Assembly: GCA_009760885.1 (NCBI GenBank)
Contig: CM019709.1
Coordinates: 33,326,123 to 33,390,122 of the forward strand
From: Achatina immaculata
Lineage: Eukaryota > Mollusca > Gastropoda > Stylommatophora > Achatinidae
Length of the DNA stretch: 64,000 nt
Direction: 5' to 3'
Under the pieces are notes generated by a model that saw nothing but the letters and a program-made list of their open reading frames with translations, was not told the origin of the DNA and ran no database searches. A program made the translations under genes and the position numbers. Positions 21,826 through 33,850 of the stretch are shown in pieces; positions within the stretch are counted from its first letter, which is position 1, and every line of letters begins with the position of its first letter.

Positions 21826-22302
21826 CTGTGGATAAACAATGGGAAGAAAATACATATAATGTATAAATGTCAGTCAGAGTTATAATCTGTAATCACAGGC
21901 ATCACTGCATCCAGGACACTCCTGTAAGTTCTCCACCCCCTGTTCCAACATCCACCAAAGCATATGCCACAGTGGTTGGTGGTGGGGGGGGGGGTGATGT
22001 GTGTCCAACTATGCAGGTTGGACTGTCTGTCACTTCTCTTTTTTCCTTCCCCAGCTCTAAAATTAACTTAATGTAAGAGGTGTTCTTCAACTCAGTCTCA
22101 AACCGGGATGCATACCATAATATTTTTTTCTCAAACTGGGACAATTTTGAGAAAATACTCACAACAGAAAATAAAGCCTACTAGGATAAGTAGCTATGAT
22201 TGAAAAGGCTAAATAAAGAAGTTGTTAAAAAAAAAACAACAACAATGAGTTAAAAGCAATTTTTAATAACTCAACTAAACATGCCTTATTATTAAGATGT
22301 TA

Positions 22303-24068
22303 TTAATATTCATCACTAGTGTGAACTTTCTGTAAAAATTCTTTGTTAGTTTTATTGGTATTGAAAAATTCGCTGCAATTTAGTTCATTGTTAATGTTGC
22401 AGCGTAGTAAAGCTTTGACAGTTGATTCAGCCGTTCTACCTCTTTCTTCAGACCACATGATATTCATTATTGAGAATACTCTTTCCACTGGTGCAGATGT
22501 GTCTGGCAGGCTGAAAATGTATTCTATAATTCGAACAAGATTGGCCAATGAAATGTTCTTTTCTTTGAAATGACTGAAAAGTTGTATCTATTTTTCTTCA
22601 CAACTTGTATTTTTCCAAATGTCATAGTTTGCTGACCAAAAAGCTTTTGTAGTCAGTACTTCATCAAACAGTTGATCCATGTTTATTGTATTATTTGCAA
22701 CAGTTTCATTAATTTTTTCGCCTGAAGCTTCGGTTTCAGACCATGTTAATTCATTGTTGTTTATCCAAGTAAACGATTCTGTTCCACCAAAACTGTTTTC
22801 CCATAGCTCAATGTAAGAAAGACATCTGTCATAAAATGCTGTAAACTCTTGTAGGATTGTATTGATATTAATACTTTTATTATTTTCTAGTATTCTGCTT
22901 CTTGAGGCATACATTTATTATCCCCCTTTTCCTCAAGGTTTGTTTTTAATTTTCCAAGTTCACTGACAATATCAGCTGCATTCGCTTTTGTACTTTCCAT
23001 AATCAAGATAGCTTTGCTAAACAATTTGGGTTGCTCCTGCACAAACCACAAATACATTTCAACACAATCATTATCAAAAAAACGGTTTTATCATCACTGG
23101 ACAGTGTTCTTGTGAAATAAAATGAGATTTCAGTCCTTAATAGACTTCAAGCATTCTGTCATTAGCTGGAAGTAGCGAAAGAAAACGGGTGTTGCTATGT
23201 TGAAGAACCTTTTTATACTCTACATCTACAAATTCACAGAACTCTTTTAGTTGAATTACTCTAACCATATAAATGTGGAAATATTTATAAATTTTGACCA
23301 CTAAAGCTTCTGTTTCAGTATGTAGAACATCAACTGCAGTTTGATGGCAGTTGTATACGACGTGAGCACCGCAACCAATGGCAACAATATTTCCTCCTAG
23401 TTCCTTCTTCAGTCTACAGTAAATATTGTTTTCTCCTCTATGTTTAACAGCCCCAAAATTAGTATTGCAATTATCTCTACAAAATCCAATAATTTTTTGT
23501 TTGTTTGCTATATTATGAGTTTTTATAACTGACATTAAATGGTTTGTCAGTATTTCTGAAGTATGACCGGGAACTGATTGAAAGTCTAAACGTTTAACTT
23601 TTACATCACAATCTGGTACAAAATACCGCACAACAGCTGACACAGTTTTAATTTCATTCCCGCTGGAAGAATCTACTGATACAGTCATAAAATTTGTTTT
23701 ATTTAAATCTACGAGAAGCTGCTGAAACATCAGTGGCTCAATCACATTAACAATGACAGCTTCGCATTTTGTTCTGGCTAGTCTAAACTCTGTTTCAAAG
23801 AGCTTCAAAATCAGTTTAGATGAGCAATCGGTTGACTTAAAGCTGAGATTGTGAATAGAACATGAAATGCAAAAGCTGGTTCTTTAGCTGCTATTAAAAA
23901 TTCTTTGTCACTTAAATCAGTACATTTAAAATATGAGAATATATTTGAGGAAGTTCCTGCCATTGCTATCAGGCCTGTCTTATGTTTTGCACATCTCAAG
24001 TGATTTTTAATGTCCAAATGCCCAACATAAGCTACTGATAATTCTGAAAAGCATATTTCACATTTCAC
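22303..24068 (-). pseudogene. Decayed hAT-family transposase gene
   Basis: Minus strand, N- to C-terminal: 24068-23811 has a BED-type zinc finger start (CEICFSEL, then HLDIKNHLRCAKH). 23808-23137 has the RNase H-like body (MTVSVDSSSGNE, GFCRDNCNTNFGAVKHRGEN, GCGAHVVYNCHQTAVDVLH). 22914-22588 and 22548-22303 carry the insertion region and the hAT dimerisation end (SLPDTSAPVERVFSIMN). At least three frame breaks separate these pieces, so it is dead. It sits inside a RhoGEF intron. Confidence 0.88.
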
Positions 24069-24284
24069 TTTGTCAATGCGATCAAAAAATTTTTTTCAAA
24101 AATAGATAATCCTTTTATAATTCATCAATAAACACACAGTTTCTTTTTGGCATTTTGGAGATTAAATTGATTTAATGTACATTACAGAATGATGGCAAAT
24201 GCCAACTCGTAATATGAACTCAACTAAGATAGGACATGCGCAACAATGACGTGGCCAGTGTAAGTTCCAGTGTAGCCAACTGAA

Positions 24285-24465
24285 ACAAAACATCTGGATC
24301 TCATAGGCTACATGCTATTATAAATTCTGTGCAAAAATATCTGGATGAAAAAAATAAAACATCTAAATTCATTAGGCCACATGCTCTAAATTTTGGAGGA
24401 AAACATCTAGACAACTTTAAAAGTACTTAGATCTAGATATAAAATATTTAGGTTGGCAACAGTGA
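24285..24465. repeat. Possible hAT right terminal region
   Basis: Short repeats of acatctggat/acatctaaat/acatctagac lead to ggttggcaacagtg, which reversed reads CACTGTTGCCAACC, a hAT-like terminus. Related subterminal motifs are at 63.68-63.83 kb. The matching left end near 22.1-22.3 kb was not found. Confidence 0.45.
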
Positions 24466-24488
24466 GTGTAACAGAGGGGATATTTTAG

Positions 24489-24862
24489 TTGCCAAATGGC
24501 CATTTTACCAGAGGCTGCACTATTTTTTTACTTCTTGTATATTCGGCAAAAATAACTAATGAAGAATGTATGAGAAGAGCTGGAAAGACAAAAAACCTTG
24601 TCAAAAAGATAAGGGAGAGACAGTGTACTTTCATAGGACATGCAATGAGAAGAGGGGGCATAGAAAATATTATAACAACAGGAAAAATAGAAGGAAGAAA
24701 ATCAAGAGGAAGACCAAGAGAAATGATACTGGACAGTCTGACAGGATGGTGTGAGAGGAGATCACCAACTGAACTGATGGCCTGCATGAAGGATCGGGTA
24801 CTCTGGAGAAGCATAATAGGCAACGCCAATCGGCACGGCACCTGATGATGATGATGATATTC
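24489..24862 (+). pseudogene. LINE RT C-terminal relic (family L4) with 3' end
   Basis: Open frame of 118 codons: TNEECMRRAGKTKNLVKKIR, RQCTFIGHAMRRGG, RKSRGRPREMILDSLTGW, ending in NRHGT and a GATGAT tail. It matches 7.45 kb (plus) and 61.13-61.8 kb (minus). Only the C-terminal domain is present. Confidence 0.9.
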
Positions 24863-24894
24863 GGCACTTTTAAAATTTGACCAAATAATTATGA

Positions 24895-24972
24895 CAAACT
24901 GGCCGGGCTGCAAGGACCACATCATCAAACTGGGACAGACCCGGTCAAAGCAGGACATCTGGTAACCCTAAG
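24895..24972. repeat. hAT-like terminal sequence
   Basis: Ends in acatctggtaaccct, which reversed is AGGGTTACCAGATGT, a common hAT-type terminus. A weak partner (caaactgggaca) is at 22130-22142. Confidence 0.4.
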
Positions 24973-25359
24973 GGTAGTAATACCTTTCTTCTTAACACCT
25001 CTCAACCTAATATGAGAAACTTGTGTCCCTACATAAAACTCATCCATCATATTAAAAATTGAGAAAATAATGTAGTAGGTGAGTTATAAAATGTACTCCT
25101 TCATATTGTTAAACAAATTGGTTTGTTGGCTGAAGTTTTTGTTTGTGTAATGCATATCCTAGTTTGATAGGCCATTGTACAAATAGTACATGGAGGGGGG
25201 TGGGGGAAGGCATTGAGGATGTGACCTGGGACAAAAGTGGGTGGCAACCCAAACAAGCCTGGGGAAACTCTGCTTTAAACTGGTGGAAGCTGATTACAAA
25301 ACCAAACTGTTAATGTGAATATAAGAAAACTTTTGTCAACAAAAATTATCTCTATTTCT

Positions 25360-25402
25360 GCATCATAATCATCATCATCACCACCACCACCACCACGACC
25401 AC

Positions 25403-25436
<34 letters not shown>

Positions 25437-26140
25437 TCCTTTCACTCCCTTGAGAGTATAGGTCATGGATAAAGGCTCTCCAGTCATCCCTGTTCTTGGA
25501 ATTATTCTCTGCTTCCTTCCATGTGTATCCCTTGTCTCTGAGCACTGTCATAATTTATCTTCTCCAAGTAAGTCTAGGTCTTCCTCATTTTCTATTTCCT
25601 TGAGGATTCCATGTCAGTGCCTGTCTTGCTATGCTGGTGTCAGGTTTCCTCAGAGTGTGGCGAATCAATCCACCTCTTTTCCTAGACATGATTTGTAGGT
25701 TCATAGGTTCTTGTCCTGCTCTTTCCCAGGTCTCCTCGTTCCTGATCTTGTCCTGCCATTTAATGTTTAAAATCTTCAAGAAGTAGTTCATGAATGTTTG
25801 AATCCTTTCTTTTATTGTCTTGGTCATAACCCATATCTCTGAACCATATGGTAGGACAGTCTTTACATTTGTAATGAAAAGCCTAAGTTTGGTTCTTGTT
25901 TTGATATTATTAGATGACCATATTTTGTTAAGATGGATAAATGCTGTCCTGGCCTTGGTTATTCTGGCTTTAGCATCCATTTCCATTCCCTCATATTTAT
26001 GCATATGCTGCCTAAATATGTGAAATACTCTACTTCCTCAATTGGCACTCCCTCACTTACCATAAGGCTATTGCTTGCACTGTTATTTTCCATTATCTTT
26101 GTTTTTTGTCTGTTAATATATAGTCCCAGTTTAGCTAACT
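25360..26140 (-). pseudogene. LINE RT C-terminal relic (family L1), minus, with (CAT)n tail
   Basis: On the minus strand 26004-25585 reads DAKARITKARTAFIHLNKIW, PYGSEIWVMTKTIKERIQTF, GLIRHTLRKPDTSIARQALT. The 3' non-coding end and a GAT tail (25360-25440 CAT/CAC/CGA run) follow. Only the C-terminal part is present. Confidence 0.9.
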
Positions 26141-26178
26141 AATTATTACAATAATATTAGAATTATTAGAATACTAAC

Positions 26179-26428
26179 ATATTGGAGGAAATACTGGCCC
26201 ACACTAAATGGCTGGTTTTGACACTTTTCCAAATGTTTGAGGAACCACTGGCTGTGAAACTGGTGAATCTTCTCCAGGTTTCCAAAGATGACCGCCCTCT
26301 TTCCATGGAGCATCTGTGGCACATCCTCCCGTTGCAGCTCAGGCACGTAGTTATCTATGACAAACTGAAGAGCTCGTACGTAGTCCCTCTCTGTCTGAAT
26401 CATCTCTGCCATGACAAGACATGCTCTC
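26179..26428 (-). CDS. PLEKHG4-like: RhoGEF exon: start of DH catalytic domain (CR1)
   Basis: This 250-bp exon encodes the first part of the DH (Dbl homology) domain: MAEMIQTERDYVRALQFV is conserved region 1, where the T-E-R-x-Y motif helps contact the GTPase. It is followed by GKRAVIFGNLEKIHQFHSQ, the second conserved helix. The exon ends in VGQYFLQY. The acceptor is cattttcacag; the donor is gttagt, chosen because it gives a gap-free match in length to the family across the junction. DH domains catalyse GDP release from Rho GTPases. Confidence 0.95.
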
Positions 26429-26439
26429 CTGTGAAAATG

Positions 26440-26608
26440 TTGGAATAAGAAAAGTTTGAGGAAAATGCTGGAATAAGTGTTTTAGTTTCTGGAATAATAG
26501 TTTTAGCTTGTGAAAATATTGGAATATGAGTCTTTGTTTTTGAATAATAGTTTTAGCTTGTGAAAATATTGGAATATGAGTTTTTGTTTTTGAATAATAG
26601 TTTTTTAA
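26440..26608. repeat. Tandem repeat, unit about 45-60 bp, left half
   Basis: Copies of agttttagcttgtgaaaata followed by ttggaatatgagt. The array resumes at 27728 after a LINE insertion. Confidence 0.75.
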
Positions 26609-27726
26609 GAGATCATATAATCAATATAAGATTAATAATAGAGAAATGCAGACAATTTCTTATAAATTGATTTTTATCTTTTATAGACTATTCAAGGGAA
26701 TTTCATTCTGTACAACACCAGAAAATTTGGGAAATAATGTAAAAAATGGGATTTCCAAAACATGTGACACAATTAACATCACTGTTGTATCTAGACCAAC
26801 AAGCAGCAGTAAGAATACATGGTGAAACAACAACTTGGTTTGTCAAAAAACAAGGGGTAAGTCAGGGGTGTATATTGTAGCCTTACTTATTTAACTTATA
26901 TACTGAAAATATAATGAGAAATGTTAGAGAAGATGTAGACAAAGAATATTACGACGCCATAACAATTGGAGGTTATGAAATATCAGAGATTAGATATGCT
27001 GATGACACAGTATTACTGTTCACAACACAAAAAGGAATGGAAAAACTAATTATGTCAGTCTGTACAAATAGTTAAGAGCAAAACCTCTATCTTATGCAAA
27101 GAAAACTAAGTTGATGACAACTGACAAAATAAATAAGGCAGCTGAAGTATATATCAATGAGGAAAAATTGGAAGAAGTGAAGAGTTTTGAATATCTTGGA
27201 TCATTACTAATAATGGAGATACATTGAGGGAAATTCTATCGCTCTTCAGAAAATAAAACAGCTAAAGAAGCTGTGGAGAGGAACAGACAGAACTACAAAA
27301 ATAAGATTTTATAAGGGCATGCATCTTTCCCATCGCAACATATGCCTGTGAGACCTGGACACTTAACAAAACAGCTGAGAAAAAAATATAAATTCCTTTG
27401 AATGTAAATGCTACAGAATAGTTCTTAAAATATCATGGACACAAAAAAGAACAAATATATCCATACTACAGGAACTTAATATTGAAGAAGGCTGGCTAGT
27501 AAAAAGGATTAAGCAGAAAACTTCAATATTTTGGACACATTAAACGTCATGATAATTTAGAGAACACAGTTGTGGAAGGGTACATAATGGGGAAAAAAAG
27601 CAAAACATTGTTGATGATCTGCGAATGGATGCATCAACAGCAGGCCATCTTGCTTACAATCAAAAAGCTAACAGGAGTGCTGTTAATTAAGCAGGCAAAG
27701 TTCCACAATGGACATGCAAGTGACTA
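26609..27726 (+). pseudogene. LINE reverse transcriptase relic inserted in a tandem array
   Basis: The frame holds WFVKKQGVSQGCIL, then an in-frame TAG, PYLFNLYTENIMRNVRED, and the catalytic block ISEIRYADDTVLLF with the Y-A-D-D box near 26997. After frame breaks come the YLGS-type region, TYACETWTLNKTAEKK and the L2 3' end (ggcaaagttccacaatgg). A tagttttt-like sequence on both sides looks like a target duplication. It is dead but is the longest LINE piece in the window. Confidence 0.85.
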
Positions 27727-27727
27727 G

Positions 27728-27865
27728 TTTTAATTTGTGAAAACATTGGAACATGAGTTTTGGTTCATGAAAAATGTTGGAATAAGAACTTTCCTTTCGA
27801 AAATTTCAGAGTAAGAGATTTAGTTTGTGAAAATGTTAAAGTATGAGACTTATTATTTGAAATTA
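27728..27865. repeat. Tandem repeat, right half
   Basis: Degenerate copies of ttttaatttgtgaaaacatt followed by ggaacatgag continue the array of 26440-26608. Confidence 0.65.
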
Positions 27866-28374
27866 TTTTTTAAAAAAACTTCTTGTACGAGAGGATGTTT
27901 CATGAGAAAGGAGGACTAAAGTCAGATATTTTTTAAAATGTGAATTCACACATTATGAACTCAGCTCTATTGTAACATTGGGCATAATTTTATATCAACA
28001 ACTTTTTTTTTTCCTATAAAGCATTGCCTGACATGCCAGCTTGTGTTGGTGTTCTTTAATGTGCTGACAAACTGGCAAGGACAGAGACAGATTACTCATA
28101 ACACTGACTTCTAGGCTAAATTTAGCAAGTGTTCCAGTGCCCTACTTTAACCTGTCCATCTCCTAAAATATGACCTGATTTCCCTCTAGTTGTGATGTCT
28201 GTTATTAGTTATATGATTTTATACTGCACAGACCAGACACAACCCTGTCTGCCTTTTACTTTTCAGCAAAATTACTACTTACTTCTTCAGTTATTTGCAT
28301 AGAAAGAAAATTCACTCTAGATTTACAGATTTTTTTTCCTCATGGGATTGAGATAGTTGCTTTAAGCCTGCTTC

Positions 28375-28565
28375 CCAATGATTTCAAGGGACGTCAATCA
28401 TTATAAACCCCTGAAGTAAAGTCATCTCCCCTTTAAAACCAACCCTTTTTTTCCTTGCTTTAAAAGCAACATGACAAATTTATAACAAAACCTTCGAGAG
28501 ATCTGACTTTAAATCTTATCTTTAGTCACTGTTTCTGTGTTCCAATGGGGCTCAGACTAGAGCTT
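28375..28565. repeat. Dispersed repeat Y, copy 1
   Basis: Shares tttataaacccctga, a C/T-rich middle, and atcttatctttagtcactgt with 31040-31230. Identity is moderate. Nature unknown. Confidence 0.6.
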
Positions 28566-28589
28566 ATAGCAACAAGAAAACAACAAGAC

Positions 28590-28802
28590 CTACTGGCAGC
28601 TTTGAGAAATGGCATGCCTTCAGATAAGACAGGCAGGAAAAATCAAGAGAGGGAAAAAAAATCGTGGACAGACTAATGCGATCCTACAATTAAAAAGTCA
28701 CCAACTGAGCTGATGGAAACTGTTAAGGGACCTAGATCTATGGTAAAGCCATGACTGCCAATGCATATAGCATGGCACCTGATTATGGGGGGGGGGGGGG
28801 GA
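28590..28802 (+). repeat. Degenerate LINE 3' end (L4-like) with poly-G
   Basis: Recognisable pieces: caccaactgagctgatgg and gcatggcacctgattatg, then a G run of about 16. Confidence 0.6.
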
Positions 28803-28900
28803 ATAAATGCAATAAATATGATTTAAAACAAAGACACTATCTTAAGAATGATTGTTAACCATTGCCAAGACAGCATAAAATGAACGAACGAACAATTTAC

Positions 28901-29089
28901 CTTCCACTCTTCACCTCAGCATCCGTCGTTGCTGGCCCAGCTGGAAGAGTCCAGGCTGAACCATGTAAGTGAGAGTTGACCGGTACAGGTGTACAGTCTC
29001 TTGCGCTGAAGGTGTTAGCTCTTTGCTCTTGATCTGCACATTCTGGATCTGTGCTATCTTTTCCTCTCTCCATTTCCTCTTCTGGCATA
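28901..29089 (-). CDS. PLEKHG4-like: RhoGEF exon just before the DH domain
   Basis: The exon starts after atgttttacag and encodes MPEEEMERGKDSTD near its start and TTDAEVKSG at its end. It leaves two bases before gtaaat. These join the next exon to give SGRRACLVMAEM, the usual run-in to the DH domain. The middle is acidic and polar with a Pro-rich tail and is probably unstructured. Its entering phase fits the donor at 51041. There is no sign of a separate function. Confidence 0.8.
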
Positions 29090-29239
29090 CTGTAAAACAT
29101 ATAAAAGTTAAGATTTTGCTTAATAAATTGACAATTCTCCAAATCTGAAGATAACTTGGGCAAATGTGTGCTTCTGTTCACAGTTCATGACAAGGTAAAT
29201 AAAGGGATGGCTGAGAACAGTCATTGAAACAACTATCTC

Positions 29240-29690
29240 AAGAACTACGCTGGTTGTAGCTTAGCTGCTGGTAGGGTCTCCCAAGGCAGAAAGATAGAGG
29301 GGGGAGGGTTCAGACTAAGAGGGACTCGAACCTACTGCCTTGTAAGTTGTTTGAGGACAGCCAAAGACTAAAAACTAAGAGGGACTCGAACCTTGTAAGT
29401 TGTCTGGGGACAGCCACAGACTATGAGGGACTCCAACCTACTGCCTTGTAAGTCGTCTGAGGATAGCCAAAGACTAAGAGGACTCCATCCTAGTGCCTTG
29501 TAAATTGTCTGGGGATAGCCAAAGACTACGAGGACTCCAACCTACTGCCTAGTAAGTTGTCTGGGGACAGACACAGACTAAGAGGGATTCCAACCTACTG
29601 CTTTGTAAATTGTCTGGGGATAGCCAAAGACTAAGAGGACTCCAACCTACTGCCTTGTAAGTCGTCTATGGACAGCCAAAGATTAAGGAA
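29240..29690. repeat. Minisatellite, unit about 52-55 bp, eight copies
   Basis: Unit includes gactccaacctactgccttg, taagttgtctggggacagcc and aaagactaagag. Copies are quite diverged in length. Confidence 0.9.
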
Positions 29691-30127
29691 GGCAACCTAA
29701 AAGAAACAGCCCTAGAAGTCAAATGCAAGTGGTGTAACGCAACCCAGTCCATGATGACGTGGTGGATTATATGGATGAAGTCTGGTGCTCGTCCCGTGGA
29801 GATCCATCAGGTGTCGAGACACCCGGACCCTATGTTTCAAAAGGAGTCTATCCCAGACTACAGGTACAAACTCCAGCTGACTATTGATTACTTCAAAAGT
29901 ATAAACACGCTGGCGTCAAAAGAAGATCATCTTATTAATGGGTTTTTTTTTTGGTCACATTTTTGCTTTGTGTCTAAAGTTTTCGAACTTAATCATAACA
30001 ACTTCACTCTGCCACGTTGTTGTGGACAAGCTGTGCTGTTTCTAATTAGTGAATACTAAACTTTAGCTCAAATTTTAAGTCACTTACTGCCAAATGTGGA
30101 CGCAAAAAGCAATCAAAAGTATTATTC

Positions 30128-30312
30128 TTTAAGTTTAAAGGTAAAATCCTCATTTCCAGCCATTTAAGACACACTGGGGATACGGTGTTAGGTCCGTATT
30201 TCCAAGACCTTCGAAACATGAAAGTCTGATGTGGTCAGTATCACGCCTGGCCGCATTTACCTAACCCAGATTTCTCTGATACCCATTTTTAGAGGCTGGG
30301 TGAACCTTATGA
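30128..30312 (-). mobile_element. SINE-A, head-less copy
   Basis: Matches the body of 2151-2431 (ggtcagtatcacgcctggcc, cccatttttagaggctgggt) but lacks the tRNA-like head, so it is 5'-truncated. Confidence 0.75.
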
Positions 30313-30384
30313 CCTTCTTCAGACAACAACAACAACAAAAACAAACCCCAACAAAAACAAACCATAAAACTGGAGTTAATATGA

Positions 30385-30668
30385 AAATAACAGTATGCAG
30401 GAAACTCTCTACTGTAGAGAGCAGAACAACAATACAACTCCTTCAGATCATCAGAGGAAGTACCCCTCTCCCCCGCAGACAAGTGTTTCGGCTCTATTAA
30501 ACTCTTGACACTCTTAAAAAAAAGAGGGGGACGGGGCTCTGGGTCATGACTCCCAGAGGTCTTGTGAGTTCTTGCTTTTTTCCCCCGTCCCAGAAATGAA
30601 CCCGCGATCTTCCAGCTGGGACTGCGCTTCGAACTGCACCTTAGCGATTTAGCTACAGTGAAAAAGGG
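30385..30668 (-). mobile_element. tRNA-derived SINE (SINE-B), better copy
   Basis: On the minus strand the right end reads as a tRNA-like head: AGCTAAATCGCTAAGGTGCA and a B-box region CGCGGGTTCATTTCTGG. The body matches 13.78-14.04 kb, including gtagagagcagaacaa. It adjoins the SINE-A fragment. Confidence 0.75.
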
Positions 30669-30813
30669 AGTGAAAAAAATGAAAGTGACAGTTATCACTT
30701 AACAAAAAAAAGGGTCGACTATGATGTAGCAGATGGCAAAGTGACATTATAGGTCTCACTCTGGAAAGTTCTTAGTGTCTGGCCTGGAACTTTCACAGCT
30801 GGAGAGTGAGAAT

Positions 30814-30958
<145 letters not shown>

Positions 30959-31029
30959 TGTCTTCAAAAGCATACACTTCTCAGCTTGACTTCCACAGAA
31001 TCTAGGAACGTCTTATCTCCTTGCAAGCC

Positions 31030-31235
31030 CCGGGAGCCGATGATATCAGGGGACATCAATCTTTATAAACCCCTGATTTAACTTTTATTCCCCTCCCTTA
31101 AACCGCGGATTAAACCTTTGTCCTCGCTTGAAACGCATCCTGACAATTCTATACCATTAACTTGGCAAGATACGACTTCAGATCTTATCTTTAGCCACTG
31201 TTTTTACATTTCAGCGGAGGTCCTAAAACATAGGA
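31030..31235. repeat. Dispersed repeat Y, copy 2
   Basis: Related to 28375-28565 (tttataaacccctga; tcttatctttagccactgtt). A G run follows at 31250. Confidence 0.6.
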
Positions 31236-31454
31236 CTGATAACCAACTTGGGGGGGGGGGGGGAACAAGAAGATTCTTTGGTGGCTTTCAGAACAAAAGG
31301 CGCATGCCTTCTACAGCTTTGTCAAAAGTTACATATAAAACGTAATGCCTGATTACCAAGCGATTGGTTTTCAAGTGTATCCGAGCCCGTGATATTGAAA
31401 AGCGACCTTCGATATTTGTGATTTTATTTCCTTGTGCGTATCATAAGTTATGAG

Positions 31455-31975
31455 GGGAAATTAGAAGACGGACATCTATCGCTCTTCAGAAAGTAAAACA
31501 ACTAAAGAAGCTGTGGAGAGGAACAGACAGAACTACATAAATAAGATTTTATAAGGGCATGCATCTTTCCCATCGCAACATATGCCTGTGAGACCTGGAC
31601 ACTTAACAAAACAGCTGAGAAAAAAATATAAATGCCTTTGAATGTAAATGCTACAGAATAGTTCTTAAAATATTATGGACACAAAAAAGAACAAATATAT
31701 CTATACTACAAGAACTTAATATTGAAGAAGGCTGGCTAGTAAAGAGGATTCAACAGAAAAAACTTAAATATTTTGGACACATTAAACGTCATGATAATCT
31801 AGAGAAGACCGTCTTGGAAGGGTACATAATGGGAAAAAGAAAGAGAGGAAGACCAAGGCATAGATGGCTGCAAGACATCGTTGACGATCTACAAATAGAT
31901 GCATCAGCAGCAGGGCATCTTGCTCACAACAGAGAGGCCTACAGGAGAGCTGTTAGGGAGGCAAACTGTATAACC
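31455..31975 (+). pseudogene. LINE RT C-terminal relic (family L2)
   Basis: Nearly identical to 27.23-27.72 kb: tcgctcttcagaaagtaaaa, cacatatgcctgtgagacct-type sequence, then aaacgtcatgataatctaga and an intact L2 3' end. The shared start inside the gene suggests either two truncated insertions or a local duplication. Confidence 0.88.
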
Positions 31976-32064
31976 TAGGAAAAAATGTAAGAACAGCTTT
32001 ATTACTTAACGACCACAAAGTTGTGACGTTTCGGCGTGAAAGTGTGATGGGGGAGTCTTTCTTA

Positions 32065-32536
32065 GGGAGGCAAAGTTCCGCAAGGACATGGAAATGAATG
32101 AATGTTATAAAGATGTGAAGCGTGGATGGCAACAAAGAGTCCCCGAAATCTACTGGAAGCGGGGGGGGGGGGGGGGGCGGGAGGTGTGGTTCCAAAGAAG
32201 AATTATGAGAATGAGTCAAAGCCTCTAAGCGAGGCTGGGTGACGGAGAGAAATTGTGGCAACATTCAGAATACGACAACCCAAATTTATAGGACGTGTTT
32301 TGAGAAAAGATAAACTGGAACAGCTACTGACAACGGGAAAAGTTGGAGGGACAAAGGATACAGAGGAAGAGAAGGAAACAAAATAGTAGACGGGCTAAAA
32401 GAGTGGCACGGAGCACTGTCCAACACTCATGTTATAGAAAGAGCAAAGGACTGGAAATCAGTGACGAGTTACGCCTCATTGACATGGGTCAAACACATAC
32501 ACACAGAGATGATGATGATGATGATGATGATGATGA
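32065..32536 (+). repeat. LINE 3' region (family L6) with (GAT)n tail
   Basis: Includes gaagaattatgagaatgagt, tttataggacgtgttttgag, cggagcactgtccaacac and a 30-base GAT run. A G run of 18 interrupts it at 32161. The W-x-x-R-I-M-R-M-S-type coding is broken. Confidence 0.7.
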
Positions 32537-33309
32537 TAGTTTTGTTTTTAAATTTCACTCGTGTCAGTTTGTGGACACCCAAAAAAATTCTTCAATGGAC
32601 CTTTCTTCCCGTTTATACAAGTTAATGTTCATTAAGTAAATATAAAGTAGGCTCTATTTCTTTGTATACTCGTATGTTCATTAAAGCAGAACCCAGTATC
32701 TTCACAATCATCAGATTTCTTCTACTAAAGATAAAATGACATTAGGAAGAAACATTTTGAGAACCGATGTAGAAAAACTGCCATTTTGGTTCATATTGTA
32801 GAGCATGAGCTTTAATCTGACACACATAAAATAGTTTGAGAACCAGTGTAATAAAGGACACGTCAGATAAGCCTACGTCAATGCTTAACCCTCTCAGACG
32901 GAGAAAACGGAACGCATGAAGTCGTAAAACACTTCAGTTTGATCCGGGATTCCGGGGTTGTTTACAATCTGAAACTGAAGAACTTTGAAGAATGTAATGC
33001 ATTCTGTACCATTACGACAGTTACCAGGTGCTTGTAAGCTCATCCACTCAGAACTCGATTTTGATATTAGTTTTGTTTTGTTTTCTGTTTTAAGTCATAG
33101 CACGTCTTTGGTCATAAACATTTTCAACAGTCATTAAAAAAAAATAAAATTGGATACCAGAATGTTGACTCATCAAGGAAGAAAACGTGACTTCCCGATA
33201 CACCGAGTGGCAATATTTTGCACTGAAATATGACTAGTCTTTCTGGCAACAACTGACAGAAGGCACCTTGAAGTTCGGATCAGAGCTTTCGTGAACTAGA
33301 TCACCAACA

Positions 33310-33500
33310 ATACTCAGTGCCATCTTAACGCATGGGGCCCACATGGGCACTGCCCAGGGGCCCCAAGTGCATGGGGTCAAACCAGCTCACGGAAATCTAT
33401 AAATTCCTAACATTACTTGCACATGTTAGAGAGGAATGGTGGAAACCAGTGTCTTACTTTGCCCAGGGGCCCCAATGCTGTTAAGACGGCCCTGACTACA
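33310..33500. mobile_element. hAT-type MITE (MITE-H), copy 1
   Basis: Ends are inverted: left CAGTGCCATCTTAACGCATG, right (reversed) CAGGGCCGTCTTAACAGCAT. A second copy is at 54.93-55.10 kb. No coding capacity. The right end is partly duplicated in tandem at 33520-33575 (ggggccccgatgctgttaag). Confidence 0.7.
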
Positions 33501-33734
33501 GTAAGAAAATAGACAAAAAATGTTAAACTATTACTTTGTCCAGGGGCCCCGATGCTGTTAAGACGACCCTGACTACAGTAAGAAAATAGACAAACAATAA
33601 TTCTAAAAATTGTTATTGACACTCTGGTAAAATATGTAGACAGAAATTTAGACAAAAGCGGAACAATGGAGACCCTGACACTGCCATAATTTCGACCTGA
33701 AACTATTCAGTTTCATGCCGGCAAGAGTAATTCG

Positions 33735-33850
33735 TTCATCCATTATGTGCCATGCCAGAAGGCATAGGCGATCATTCGTCTCCATTTTATGCGGTCCTAT
33801 GCATTTCTAACTAGATCATGTGCCACGTGGTCGGTAAATTCAAATACTGT
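33735..33850 (-). repeat. Degenerate LINE 3' end, minus strand
   Basis: tatgtgccatgccagaaggc through catgtgccacgtggtcggta resembles reversed LINE 3' ends of the L4 kind. A weak match. Confidence 0.4.

Noticed and set aside
26990..27035. Retroviral or LTR reverse transcriptase (YADD)
   Set aside because: Neighbouring motifs and the tail are of non-LTR type; no LTRs, protease, integrase or primer-binding site seen.
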